Below are positions 50,737 to 62,200 of a stretch of DNA of 64,000 nt, one piece after another (position 1 is the stretch's first letter; the number at the start of each line of letters is the position of its first letter). Source of the stretch: Hymenobacter rigui (GTDB lineage Bacteria; Bacteroidota; Bacteroidia; Cytophagales; Hymenobacteraceae); contig NZ_RWIT01000002.1 of NCBI RefSeq assembly GCF_003944715.1, positions 558,001 through 622,000 of the forward strand. The letters are read 5' to 3'. The translations under genes and the position numbers were made by a program. The notes below the pieces were generated by a model. That model made no database searches, had not been told where the DNA came from, and worked only from the letters and a program-made list of their open reading frames with translations.

Positions 50737-53025
50737 TTACGCTAAATCCGCTTCAGTTTCGGGATTTTCCTGCGCTACGGTAGCGGCCAGGCTTTCCTGC
50801 CCGTTTTCGGGCACCGATACTTCCGCGGTTGAAACCACCGGCACCACCGCCTCGGCGGTATCTCCGGGCGCATCCTTGCGGATGGCGGCGCAGGACAGCC
50901 ATTCCTCGTACAGCGCATTCTCCCCTACCATGCTGAAGTTCTTGTTGTAGAACTCCTTATGCACGTTGAACACTGGCTCTTCGGGGGCGGGCTGACGCTG
51001 AATGTATGCGCCATCTTCGCGCATCACGTAGGTATTCTGGTTGTCTTTCAGGTTGAAGTACAACACGTTGATGGCCTCGCGTTTGAGCTGCGGATTCACA
51101 ATCAGGAACAGCGCCTCAATACGCCGGTCGAAGCTGCGCACCATCAGGTCGGCGGAGCCGGCGTACACTTTGGGGTGGCCGGCCTGGTGGAAATAGAACA
51201 GGCGGGAGTGCTCCAGGTAGTCGCCCACGATGCTGCGCACCTCGATATTCTCGCTCAGCCCGGCCCGGCCCGGCCGCAGACAGCAGATGCCCCGCACAAT
51301 GAAGCGAATAGGCACGCCGGCCTTGCTGGCCTTGTAGAACTCATCAATCATCTCCTTGTCTTCCAAGGAGTTCATCTTCATCACAATGCCGCTGGGCAGG
51401 CCCTTTTTGGCGTTACGGCTTTCCTCCCGGATCAGGGAAATCAGCTGCTGACGCATATCCTTGGGGGCCGTAATCAGGTACTCGTAATCGTCGGGCTGGG
51501 AGTGGCCGGTGATGACGTTGAAGAATTCTGACACGTCGTGACCATACACGTCGTTAGTCGTGAGTAGGCTGATGTCGGTGTAGATGCGGGAGGTTTGCTC
51601 GTTGTAGTTGCCGGAGCCGATGTGCACGTAGCGCGTCACCTTCTCGCCTTCCTTGCGGATAATCATCATCATCTTGGTGTGCGTCTTGTACTTGCTCACC
51701 CCGTAAATGACGAAACAGCCCGCTTTTTCCAGCTTGGCCCCTTCCCGGATATTGCGCTCCTCATCAAAGCGGGCCTTCACCTCAAACAGCACCGATACGT
51801 GCTTACCGTTTTCGGCCGCTTTCAGCAGTGCGGCCGTCACGCGCGAGTCGTCGGCCAGACGGTAGATGGTCTGCTTGATGCCCAGTACGTGCGGGTCCTC
51901 GGCGGCCTGCTCCAGCAGCTGCACCACCGGGTCGATGTTATTATAGGGGTGGTGCAGCAGCACATCATGGTGCTTGAGGTACTCGAAGAGGTTATCCTCG
52001 GCCCCGTCGGGCAAGCTCAGCGGCGTAACAGCCGCCGGCTGCTTGAAGCCCTTGCCCCGGAAATTAGGATGCTTCAGAATCTGCAGCAGTCCTTTCAGGT
52101 CAATGAGGGAGTTGATGACGAACACATTCCCGTTGTCAATCTTCCACCGCTCCTTCAGCACGTTCATCAGCAGCTGCGAGGCATTGGGCTCCACTTCCAG
52201 ACGCACCACGCGGCCCTTTTTCCGGGTTTTCAGCCCCAGCTGAATTTCTTTGATGAAGTCCACGTCAATGTCGTCCGATTCCTCCAGCGTGAAGTCGCCG
52301 TTGCGGGTGATGCGGAACATATCGGCCGACACGATTTCGACGTTGCGGAACAGCTTGGGCATGTTCTCGCGCACGATTTCCTCAATGGGCACGTAGATGA
52401 CTTTGTCCTTGCGCGTGAGCTCAAAGAAGCGCGACAGGTTTTGTGGAATCTGCACGAAGGTGAGGCGCTCCTGGCCCCGCTCCGCCTCGGCATCCAGCCC
52501 GCCCCCAGCCCGCGTCACCACCCCGAAGATGAGCATCTGGTTCATCATCAGTGGGAAGCCATGGTAGCTGTCGTACACCATGGGCGTGAGCAGCGGGAAG
52601 ATGGTGTTTTTGAAGTACCCATCTGCCTTTTTCAGCTCCAGCTCCGTGAGCTCCTCCATCTTCAGCACGTTGAAGCCGTTCTTCTCAAACAGCGGCTTCA
52701 GGTCGTTGAGGTAGGTCAGCGACTGGTCGTTGACAAACCGGTGGGCAAAGTCCAGCAGTTTGCGCCGGAAGGGCATTTCGCGCAGCCCCGAGTAGTCGAT
52801 GCGCTCCTTGCCGTAGTCAAGATAGTTGTACAGGGAGCCCACCCGAATCATGAAGAACTCATCGAGGTTGCTGCTGGTAATGGCAATAAACCGCAGCCGG
52901 TCGAACAGGGAGCGGCTGGCGTCGCGGGCCTGGTCCAACACCCGGTAGTTAAAGCGCAGCCAGCTCAGGTCACGGCTGATGTATTTGCTTTTGCGGATGA
53001 GGTCGGCGGATTTGAACAGTTTCAT
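50737..53025 (-). CDS. ppk1: Polyphosphate kinase 1
   Basis: PPK1 makes polyphosphate reversibly from ATP. The ATG at 53025 (MKLFKSADLIRKSKYISRDL) gives 762 residues, somewhat longer than E. coli PPK (688). The N-terminal domain has YISRDLSWLRFNYRVLDQA. The two phospholipase-D-like catalytic halves are intact: the autophosphorylated His lies in RYVHIGSGNYNEQTSRIYTD and the second His in YFHQAGHPKVYAGSADLMVRS, preceded by the nucleotide-contact RGICCLRPG. An Ala/Glu/Val-rich tail of about 60 residues follows the conserved part. ridA lies 53 bp upstream on the same strand. Confidence 0.96.
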   Translation of the reverse strand: MKLFKSADLIRKSKYISRDLSWLRFNYRVLDQARDASRSLFDRLRFIAITSSNLDEFFMIRVGSLYNYLDYGKERIDYSGLREMPFRRKLLDFAHRFVNDQSLTYLNDLKPLFEKNGFNVLKMEELTELELKKADGYFKNTIFPLLTPMVYDSYHGFPLMMNQMLIFGVVTRAGGGLDAEAERGQERLTFVQIPQNLSRFFELTRKDKVIYVPIEEIVRENMPKLFRNVEIVSADMFRITRNGDFTLEESDDIDVDFIKEIQLGLKTRKKGRVVRLEVEPNASQLLMNVLKERWKIDNGNVFVINSLIDLKGLLQILKHPNFRGKGFKQPAAVTPLSLPDGAEDNLFEYLKHHDVLLHHPYNNIDPVVQLLEQAAEDPHVLGIKQTIYRLADDSRVTAALLKAAENGKHVSVLFEVKARFDEERNIREGAKLEKAGCFVIYGVSKYKTHTKMMMIIRKEGEKVTRYVHIGSGNYNEQTSRIYTDISLLTTNDVYGHDVSEFFNVITGHSQPDDYEYLITAPKDMRQQLISLIREESRNAKKGLPSGIVMKMNSLEDKEMIDEFYKASKAGVPIRFIVRGICCLRPGRAGLSENIEVRSIVGDYLEHSRLFYFHQAGHPKVYAGSADLMVRSFDRRIEALFLIVNPQLKREAINVLYFNLKDNQNTYVMREDGAYIQRQPAPEEPVFNVHKEFYNKNFSMVGENALYEEWLSCAAIRKDAPGDTAEAVVPVVSTAEVSVPENGQESLAATVAQENPETEADLA

Positions 53026-53078
53026 GCGGTAAGAGGAAAGGCCGGACAAAATACGAGCAAACGCCCGCAGTAGTATAG

Positions 53079-53459
53079 TCAGTCCGGAATAATAGCAGTG
53101 GCTTCTATTTCCACTAGTAGTTGCGGAGCAATCAGGGCACTCACAGCCAGCATGGTAGCGGCCGGACGAATCGTTCCGAACACTTCGCCGTGCGCTCTAC
53201 CTACGGCTTCCCAGTCGGCTATGTTTTTGAGGTAGATGCGGGTGCGTACCACATGCTCCGGCGCAGCACCGGCCTCAGCCAGGGCGGCCATAATCTTCTG
53301 CAGAATTCGCACTGCCTGGGTGTACGCATCAATGCCGGTAACGGTGCTGCCATCCTGGGCAGTAGTACCGGCCACTTCCACCACATTCCCGACCCGTACG
53401 GCACGGGAATACCCAACAGTTACTTCCCAAGGAGCTCCGGAAGATATATTCTGACGCAT
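53079..53459 (-). CDS. RidA-family enamine/imine deaminase
   Basis: The ATG at 53459 ([20 protein letters not shown]) gives 126 residues. RidA proteins form trimers and hydrolyse reactive 2-aminoacrylate and related imines from PLP enzymes. Recognisable segments are [15 protein letters not shown], the active-site Arg in [14 protein letters not shown], and [21 protein letters not shown] at the end. Members of this subfamily can have other roles, so the exact substrate is uncertain. It lies between gyrB (a terminator intervenes) and ppk1. Confidence 0.9.
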   Translation of the reverse strand: MRQNISSGAPWEVTVGYSRAVRVGNVVEVAGTTAQDGSTVTGIDAYTQAVRILQKIMAALAEAGAAPEHVVRTRIYLKNIADWEAVGRAHGEVFGTIRPAATMLAVSALIAPQLLVEIEATAIIPD

Positions 53460-53483
53460 ATACACTTGCTGAGGTAACACAAA

Positions 53484-53509
53484 AAAGGCCCGCTTTGCAG
53501 CGGGCCTTT
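53484..53509 (-). terminator. Rho-independent terminator of gyrB
   Basis: AAAGGCCCGCT pairs perfectly with AGCGGGCCTTT (11 bp, 4-nt loop), followed by TTT on the minus strand. It lies 15 bp after the gyrB stop codon. Confidence 0.92.
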
Positions 53510-53523
53510 CTAAGCTATACCGG

Positions 53524-55515
<1,992 letters not shown>

Positions 55516-55541
55516 TTAATTCAACCTGATTTAGGCGTCTA

Positions 55542-55549
55542 CAAAGATA
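55542..55549 (-). promoter_or_regulatory. Promoter -7 element TATCTTTG for gyrB
   Basis: Exact match to TAnnTTTG on the minus strand, 36 bp before the gyrB start codon. No well-spaced -33 element was seen. Confidence 0.5.
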
Positions 55550-55607
55550 CCTAAAAAATCCGGTTTTTGCCAGCCACAAGGCCGATTTACCCCTGCCCGA
55601 TGCCCAC

Positions 55608-55647
55608 AAAAATGCCGCTGCTCCCGGGTAGGAACAACGGCATTTTT
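55608..55647 (-). terminator. Terminator after the first Asp-box protein gene
   Basis: AAAAATGCCG pairs with CGGCATTTTT (10 bp, 20-nt loop); the outer A run becomes a T run on the minus strand, just after the gene that ends at 55666. Confidence 0.8.
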
Positions 55648-55665
55648 CTGAGGATCTGCTCTAGG

Positions 55666-57015
55666 TTACAGCACCTGGGCCCGCAGGTGGCTCACGCCGG
55701 CCTCCGACTCCAGCTTTACCTGATACAGGCCGGCTTTTTCGCGGCTGAGGTCCACGGTGATTTCAGTAGTGCGGGTGGCATCGAGCGTACGGTGCAGCAC
55801 CTGCCGGCCCAGCGCATCGGCTACGGTAAGGGTGGCATTGCCCGAGTGGGCGGCTCCGGCCCACTGCACCCGGAATTGCCCATCGGTGCTGGGGTTCGGC
55901 GAGAGGCTGGCGCCGAGTACCAGCGTAGCCGCCCGGGTGGGCAATACTGTGCTGGTGAGTTTATTGACGCCCAGGCCCACAATTTCACCGGCGCCATTTA
56001 CGCCCACCGCGCCACTCCACACGGCCGTAGGGCCGGCGGCATCCACCAGCAGGTGGTTAAGGTTGGCCTCAATGCTGGTCCACGTCTGGCCATTGTCGCG
56101 GCTGAAGGAAGAGCCGGCATCTCCGTTGCCGAACTCAGCGCCCACGGAGATATAATTGCCCGTACCCGGTACATTATCAATGGATACCCCGTGCAGGGGA
56201 CCGGTATACGTGAGCGTACTCCAGGTAGCCCCGCCGTTGGTGGTCCGGAAAAGCATGTGATTGGTCGCATTGGCGTCGCTGATGAGGGCCAGGCCGTTCT
56301 GCTCGTCGCGAAAGGCAATATTTTCGATGGGGTCAGCCGCCACCCCCCGGCTTACTGCCCAGGTTACACCTTTATCAGCGGAGCGAAAGATGTCGCCCTG
56401 ATCATTGGCAAACCAGATGGAGTTACCAACCGCCGCAGGCGGAAACAGGCTGCCATACTCGCCGGCGGTACCAACGGGCACGTTGGCGGCACGCGTCCAG
56501 GTAGTGCCGCCGTTGGCAGTATAATAGATTTCCATAGAGCCACCGGCCACCTCTGGGTCTCCCATTACCACGCCATCATTGGCATTGAAGAAATAAATGG
56601 CATTGGGCCAGCTGTCGGGCTGGCTGAACATGGTGGCCGTGCTTTGCTGCACCCAGGTAGCGCCGCCATCGGTGGTTTTGAGGACCCGCCCGCCTACGGC
56701 ATCCAGCGTGGCCACCCAGGCCGTGGTGGCACTGACTGCCGATATAGACTGGATGGTCTGCGTAGCCGGATTTACGCCGGGCACAGTAATGACTGTCCAG
56801 TTCTGGCCGCCGTTGAAGGTGCGTGCCACTTGATTGGCTCCTTCCCCGCTGAACAGACCGTTGGAAGCTGCCCACGCCGTATTGGCATCAACGGCATCGA
56901 CGAACAACGGCACGTTGGAGGCCTCCGCGAAGGTGAAAGGCTGGTGGGCCCATTGGGCCTGGCTGGTGGTAGTCATCAGCAAACCACCCATCACAAGTAG
57001 TACTGTTTTTTTCAT
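55666..57015 (-). CDS. Secreted Asp-box (BNR/sortilin-like) protein with type IX sorting domain
   Basis: The protein has 449 residues. The signal peptide ends TTTSQAQW. About six Asp-box hairpins are spread along the chain (FNGGQNWTV, TTDGGATWVQ, TANGGTTWTR, SADKGVTWAV, TTNGGATWST, SRDNGQTWTS), the signature of a six- to ten-bladed beta-propeller as in sialidase-like and sortilin-like proteins. No sialidase catalytic residues are evident. The last 80 residues (LSPNPSTDGQFRVQW...AGLYQVKLES) form a type A C-terminal domain for type IX secretion, so the protein goes to the cell surface or medium. A paralogue is encoded just upstream. Confidence 0.88.
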   Translation of the reverse strand: MKKTVLLVMGGLLMTTTSQAQWAHQPFTFAEASNVPLFVDAVDANTAWAASNGLFSGEGANQVARTFNGGQNWTVITVPGVNPATQTIQSISAVSATTAWVATLDAVGGRVLKTTDGGATWVQQSTATMFSQPDSWPNAIYFFNANDGVVMGDPEVAGGSMEIYYTANGGTTWTRAANVPVGTAGEYGSLFPPAAVGNSIWFANDQGDIFRSADKGVTWAVSRGVAADPIENIAFRDEQNGLALISDANATNHMLFRTTNGGATWSTLTYTGPLHGVSIDNVPGTGNYISVGAEFGNGDAGSSFSRDNGQTWTSIEANLNHLLVDAAGPTAVWSGAVGVNGAGEIVGLGVNKLTSTVLPTRAATLVLGASLSPNPSTDGQFRVQWAGAAHSGNATLTVADALGRQVLHRTLDATRTTEITVDLSREKAGLYQVKLESEAGVSHLRAQVL

Positions 57016-57092
57016 AACCGAAAGGTTGGGAAAGGAACGGGCTTGGAGAACTCAGGATATATGACAACTGAAGTGCCTGCTTATTTATAAGC

Positions 57093-57125
57093 AAAAGCCC
57101 GGCTGCCGTAACAACCGGGCTTTTT
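57093..57125 (-). terminator. Terminator after the second Asp-box protein gene
   Basis: AAAAGCCCGG pairs with CCGGGCTTTT around a 12-nt loop; a TTTT run follows on the minus strand, 30 bp after the gene ending at 57155. Confidence 0.85.
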
Positions 57126-57154
57126 CAGTAATAGTGGCTGTGTATTGGGTACAG

Positions 57155-58537
57155 CTATTGAATCACAATCTGCTGCTGGGCCACACCAGCTTCGGTGCGC
57201 AGCTCCAGGGTGTAGAGGCCGGCCTTTTCCTTGCTTAGATCCAGCGTGGTACGCTGCGTGGCAACGGCCGTAGGGTTGAGCGACTGGTTATACACCTGCC
57301 GGCCTACGGCATCAAACACGCGTACCTGGGCACCGGCTTTCAGACCCGACGCCAGCTCCACCTCAAACGCACCGGTGGCGCTAGGGTTGGGGTACACGGA
57401 AAGGCCTTTCAGCGCTTGGGCACCCTTGCTGGCGGTAATGGTACCGGTATACTTGTACACCCCACCAGCACCGAGGTTGTCGGTCTGAGCACCGGAATAG
57501 CCTACGGTGCGGCTGATGAAGTCAACCGACGAGGAATAACGGCCCCGGTCAATATCAATCCAGGTTTGGCCACCGTTGGTGCTGTACGAGGAGCCGTAGT
57601 CGGCGGCGGTAGAAACCGTAGGTACCGAGGATCCCACACTTACGTACGTGGACGTACCGGGCACAGCATCAATATCGAAATGGTTGAAGTTGCCGGTGTA
57701 CGAGCGGGTCTGCCAGGTGGCACCACCGTTGGTGGTATAAATCAGGTCACTGCCCTGGAACGCCAGACCGTTGTTCTGGTCCACGAAGGCAATGCGGCTG
57801 ATACCGCCATTCAGCGGCGTAGTGGGCGATGCCATCCAGGTCAGGCCGCGGTCTGTGGATTTCAGGATGCGGGATGGCAGACCGGAGTTTGGGTCGTTGG
57901 GGTCCTGCAGGTGGGTGGTACCGGCCCAGATGGTGTTGCCCAGGGCGAAGTACGAGCCTACCAGCCCGTACTCGTTGGCATCGAGCGGCGCGGGCAGGTT
58001 GGATTGGGGCACGCGCGTCCAGGTAGTACCGCCATTGCTGGTGGTATATACCTCGAAGTAGCCGCCTACCGGGTCGCCCAGCGTTACTCCATTGGAGGCA
58101 TCGAAGAAGTATACCCAGTTGGCAAAACCAGCGGTGCGCGGAAACTGCGTGGAGGTGGTTACTTTGGTCCAGGTGTTGCCACCATTGGAGGTTTTCACGA
58201 TTTCGCCCCCACCTTGCGCGCCGTACTGGGCCACAAACGCCGTGTTGGCATCCAGGGCATGAATACCGGCGGCCGAGTAGTTGGCCGTACCGTTAATGGA
58301 GTTGAAAGTCCAGGTAGCACCGCCGTCCGTGGTTTTGGAAAACGTATTGATGGAAGAGCCCTGCGTGGCTTCCTGCAGCAGCTGCCACACTACTGTGGCG
58401 CTGACGGTCTGAATCTGGCGGGAGAAGTAGCTGGGCGGCGTTTGGGGGTTGGCAGCAGTATTCTGCAACACCCATTGAGCGTTGGCATGGGCGGCAGCCA
58501 GTCCTAGTAATCCCAGAGAAAGTAAAGCTTTTTTCAT
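57155..58537 (-). CDS. Secreted Asp-box protein with type IX sorting domain, paralogue
   Basis: The protein has 460 residues; the signal peptide ends AAAHANAQW. It carries the same series of Asp-box hairpins (TTDGGATWTF, TSNGGNTWTK, TSNGGTTWTR, STDRGLTWMA, TTNGGATWQT, STNGGQTWID) and the same sorting tail (SVYPNPSATGAFEVEL...AGLYTLELRT). It is clearly homologous to the protein encoded at 55666, with conserved segments such as FFDASNGVTLGDPVGG. A separate terminator lies between the genes, so they are probably transcribed separately. Their function is unknown; adhesion or binding of surface glycans is a guess. Confidence 0.88.
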   Translation of the reverse strand: MKKALLSLGLLGLAAAHANAQWVLQNTAANPQTPPSYFSRQIQTVSATVVWQLLQEATQGSSINTFSKTTDGGATWTFNSINGTANYSAAGIHALDANTAFVAQYGAQGGGEIVKTSNGGNTWTKVTTSTQFPRTAGFANWVYFFDASNGVTLGDPVGGYFEVYTTSNGGTTWTRVPQSNLPAPLDANEYGLVGSYFALGNTIWAGTTHLQDPNDPNSGLPSRILKSTDRGLTWMASPTTPLNGGISRIAFVDQNNGLAFQGSDLIYTTNGGATWQTRSYTGNFNHFDIDAVPGTSTYVSVGSSVPTVSTAADYGSSYSTNGGQTWIDIDRGRYSSSVDFISRTVGYSGAQTDNLGAGGVYKYTGTITASKGAQALKGLSVYPNPSATGAFEVELASGLKAGAQVRVFDAVGRQVYNQSLNPTAVATQRTTLDLSKEKAGLYTLELRTEAGVAQQQIVIQ

Positions 58538-58742
58538 GCGAAGCGGAAAGGTTGAAGAATTCTAAGAAATGACTATGACAGCAAAAGAACGCAAATATTG
58601 AAATGTTTGCATTCTTAAAATCCAATATATGCTATTTTAAGCATAAAAGCCGGCTTTTTCTCAAAAGACCGGCCTTATAACAGTTAAACACAATCCGGCA
58701 GCTGCGCTAACAGTTCTGGTTTCCGGCTAAGGTGGATTGCGG

Positions 58743-59153
58743 TTAGTTTTGAAAGTGTTTTTCCAGAATAGTCTGCATTTTCTCGGCCGTGAGTGGTTTC
58801 GAAACGAACCCCGATACGGCGTGCAGCTGCTCAACCCGCTGCACGTCGCGTGGGTGCAGGGAAGTTGTCAGCATCACAATCACAATAGCTTTCTGCTCGG
58901 CCAGCGGGAGCTGCTGGTATTCTTCCAGAAACTGGATGCCATTCATGCCCGGCATATTAACATCCAGCAGAATAAGCATGGGGCACGTGGGCTTGCGGGG
59001 CTGACAGTTTTGAGTCAGCAGAGTAAGCGCTTCCTGGCCGTCCTGAGCAGTTATGATATGATCTGTAACGGCCATTTTGCGCAGCAGAAGCTGGTTCAGG
59101 AAGTTTGTCGTCTGATCATCGTCAACCAGCAGAACGCAGGAAATAGGAGCCAT
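58743..59153 (-). CDS. Single-domain response regulator
   Basis: The 136-residue receiver has an acidic pair in VLLVDDDQTTNFLNQ, the phospho-acceptor Asp in LILLDVNMPGMNG, Thr in VIVMLTTSLHP and Lys in GFVSKPLTAEKM. The extended loop before LDVNMP (NCQPRKPTCPM) and the overall pattern are of the Rcp1-like subfamily, which pairs with phytochrome-type or multi-PAS kinases. It starts 65 bp after the end of the giant PAS kinase gene on the same strand, so it is the probable partner of that kinase. A weak hairpin with a T run (about 58640-58680) follows. Confidence 0.92.
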   Translation of the reverse strand: MAPISCVLLVDDDQTTNFLNQLLLRKMAVTDHIITAQDGQEALTLLTQNCQPRKPTCPMLILLDVNMPGMNGIQFLEEYQQLPLAEQKAIVIVMLTTSLHPRDVQRVEQLHAVSGFVSKPLTAEKMQTILEKHFQN

Positions 59154-59218
59154 TGAAGCGGAAAGAAAGCGGGACTTGTACCACCGGTTTTCCAGCGGGC
59201 ACTTGGCCTATACGCAAC

Positions 59219-62200
59219 TTAGCGCCGGAAGTATGCGGAAAACGTGGAGCCGACGCCCGGAACGCTTGCCACCATAAGCTTTCCGCCCATATTCTCCACT
59301 ACTTTCTTGACCATATACAGGCCAATCCCGGACCCCTCAATACCGGGATGAAAGCGGCGGAACATGGTGAACAGTTCCTGCTGCTGCCGCGCCTCCAGGC
59401 CCAGGCCATTATCCTGCACCGACAGCACACTGAAACCAGGCTCCTGGTAGCAGCGCACCTGTACCTGCACCGGCCGCTCGGAGGAGCGGTATTTCAGGGC
59501 GTTGCTGAGCAGGTTGTACACTACGGAACGGAGGTTTTTGGCCGCGAAGGAAATACTAGGGCAGGCCGTTACATCTATCGAAATGTGCGCGCCGGCCTCC
59601 TCAATGAGCGGACGCAGATCCAGCTGCACATCCTGCAGCATGGCGGCCAGGTTTACCTGCGTTACGGGCTGGTCGTACTCTTTCTGGAGCTTCGTCACGT
59701 CGCTCAGGTGTTCCAGGGTGCGCTGGAAGCGAGTCACCGACTCCCGCATCATCGAAAGCAGCGGCTGAATCTCGGGCATCAGCGGGTTTCCGGCCGGAAT
59801 CTGGTTCTGGAGCAGATTCACCAGCCCTTCGATGTTGGTAATGGGCGCTTTTAAGTCGTGCGAGGCCGTGTAGATGAAATTATCGAGGTCGACGTTGGTG
59901 CGGCGCAGCTGCTCGTTACTGGCCTGCAGCTCCGTATTCAGGTTTTCGGCTTGGTCGCGGGCGATGCGGAGCTTGCTGGTGAGCCGTTGCAGGGCCTGCT
60001 CCGCCTGTTTCTGCTCGTGAATATCGAATACGGTGCCCACGTAGCCTTCAAACCGTCCCTGGTGGCCGAAGCGCGGAAAGCCGGTAGCCAGCCCCCACCG
60101 GTAGCGCCCATCGTGGCGGCGCAGTCGGTAGAGCAAACTAAAGGGTGCAAATCGGGCGGAGGCATCTAGGAAAGTGGTACGCGCCGCCCCGGCATCCTCC
60201 GGGTGCACTGCATCGAGCCACCCCCGGCCCAGGCCCTCGGCTTCGGTCTGGCCCGTGTACTCATACCACTGCTGGTTGATGTAGATGCAGCTGCCGCTGG
60301 CTTCAGTTAGCCAGATCATGGCCGGCACGTTATCGGCCATCATGCGCAGGTACTGCTCGCTTTTCTCCACTACCCGCCGGGCATGCACCTGGTCGGTTAC
60401 TTCGTAGGCAAACACCAGCACGCCATCCACGAGGCCTTCGGAATTACGCCGGGCCTGGTAAGTGAAGGTGAAGTAGAGCTCCTCCAGCGGCCCGTTGGCA
60501 TAGCGGGCCAAATGCAGCGGCAGTTCCTGGAATACCACCGTTTCGCCGGTGTGGTACACCTGCGTCAGGCTGTCGATGATAGTGGTATCAGTCAGCTCGG
60601 GCAGGGCCTCCAGCACCGGTTTGCCCAACAGCTCTCGGCCCGGAAAAATGCGCTGATACGCAGGATTCACGAGCTGGAACGTCCAGTCGGGCCCATCGAG
60701 GATGGCAATGGGAGCCGGGGCTTCCATGAACAGGGTTTCCAGCAAGCGGCCCTGCCACTCGGCTTCCCGCTGGGCCTCTACCTGCGCGGTAATATCATTC
60801 ACCAGCGTGTAAATGCCGCGTACTTCGCCGTCCTGCACATCCGGCACATAGCTGGTGTGAATGTATTTGGTGAAGCCTTCCCGGTAAGGCATACGAGCGT
60901 CAAAATCAAGCCGTTCTCCAGCCAGAGCCCGCCGCAGGTACTCAGCCACACTCGGATAGGCCTGTTCGCCAATAACTTCCCGTACGGTCCGGCCCAGCGT
61001 ATCTTCCGGCGCACGGTTAAACCAGGCCTCGTACCCGTGGTTGACAAACCGGTACCGCTCTTCTTTATCCAGGTAGCTGATCAGTACGGGCAGGGCGTCG
61101 GTGATGAGCTGCAGCCGCCGGGCAGTGGCTTCGCTGGTTTGCCGAGCCCGCACCTGCTCACTGATATCGGTGGCAACTACGGCAATAGCGCTGATCTGGC
61201 CCTGGGCGTCGCGCAGCGGATGATACACGAAGTTGACGTATACCGTGAGCAGCTGCCCTTGGTGCTGTAGCTGCAGGGGCATTTCCTGGGCTGTGAATGG
61301 CTGCCCTGTACGCATTACCTCATCCATCAGCTGTTCTACTCCCTGGTCCCGGAACTCCGGCACAACCTCCAGGAGCGGTTTGCCGAGTACCTGGGCCTGG
61401 GTGCGCCCCCAGATAGTCTGCAGCCCGGGGTTGCAGACTTCCACGATGTACTCGGGACCAGCAAATACCCCGATGGCAACCGGAGCCTGTTCAAACACCC
61501 GCTGCAGCTGCTGTTGCTGGGCCTCACGCTGCTGCCGCGCCACTACCCGCTCAGTTACATTGGTGGCAAATACCGATATGCCGGCGGGCTGCCCGGCCTC
61601 CTGAAACTGCTGGTATGTGAAGTCGAAATACGTAGGCTGAGCGGCGGCACCGTTGGCCTGCTCAATTACCAGCAGCCGCTCGTAGCCGAAGTAGGTTTCA
61701 CCGGTATGGTACACAGCATCAAGCAACGCCAGAAACCCGTGCGCTATGGCTTCGGGCTGCAATTCGGCAATGGTGCGGCCCTTCTGCAGACGCTCCGGAA
61801 ACAGGGCCTGGTACGCCGGATTGAAATAATCCAGCCGGTGTTCCGGGCCCCGCAAAATGCAGATGGCCGCCGGGGTCTGCTCAAAAATCTGGTAGAAGGT
61901 GTCACGCTGAGAAGCCAGTTGCTGCACCGATGCGGCTACTTCCCGCTGGGCGGCTTCGGCGCGCTGGCGGGCAAGCACTTTTTCGGTGGTATCCAGTACA
62001 AAGGCCAGAATGCCCTGGATATCACCCTGGGGGCTGCGCAGCGGCTGATACACCAAATCAATGTAGCGCTGCTCTGGCTCACCGGAGTCCGGATTCAGCA
62101 GGATAAGCGGCGTTTCAGTACCTACGAATGCCTGGCCGGTGGCATATACGTTATCCAGCAACCTAGTAAATCCCTGCGCCGCTACTTCCGGCAGTGCCTC

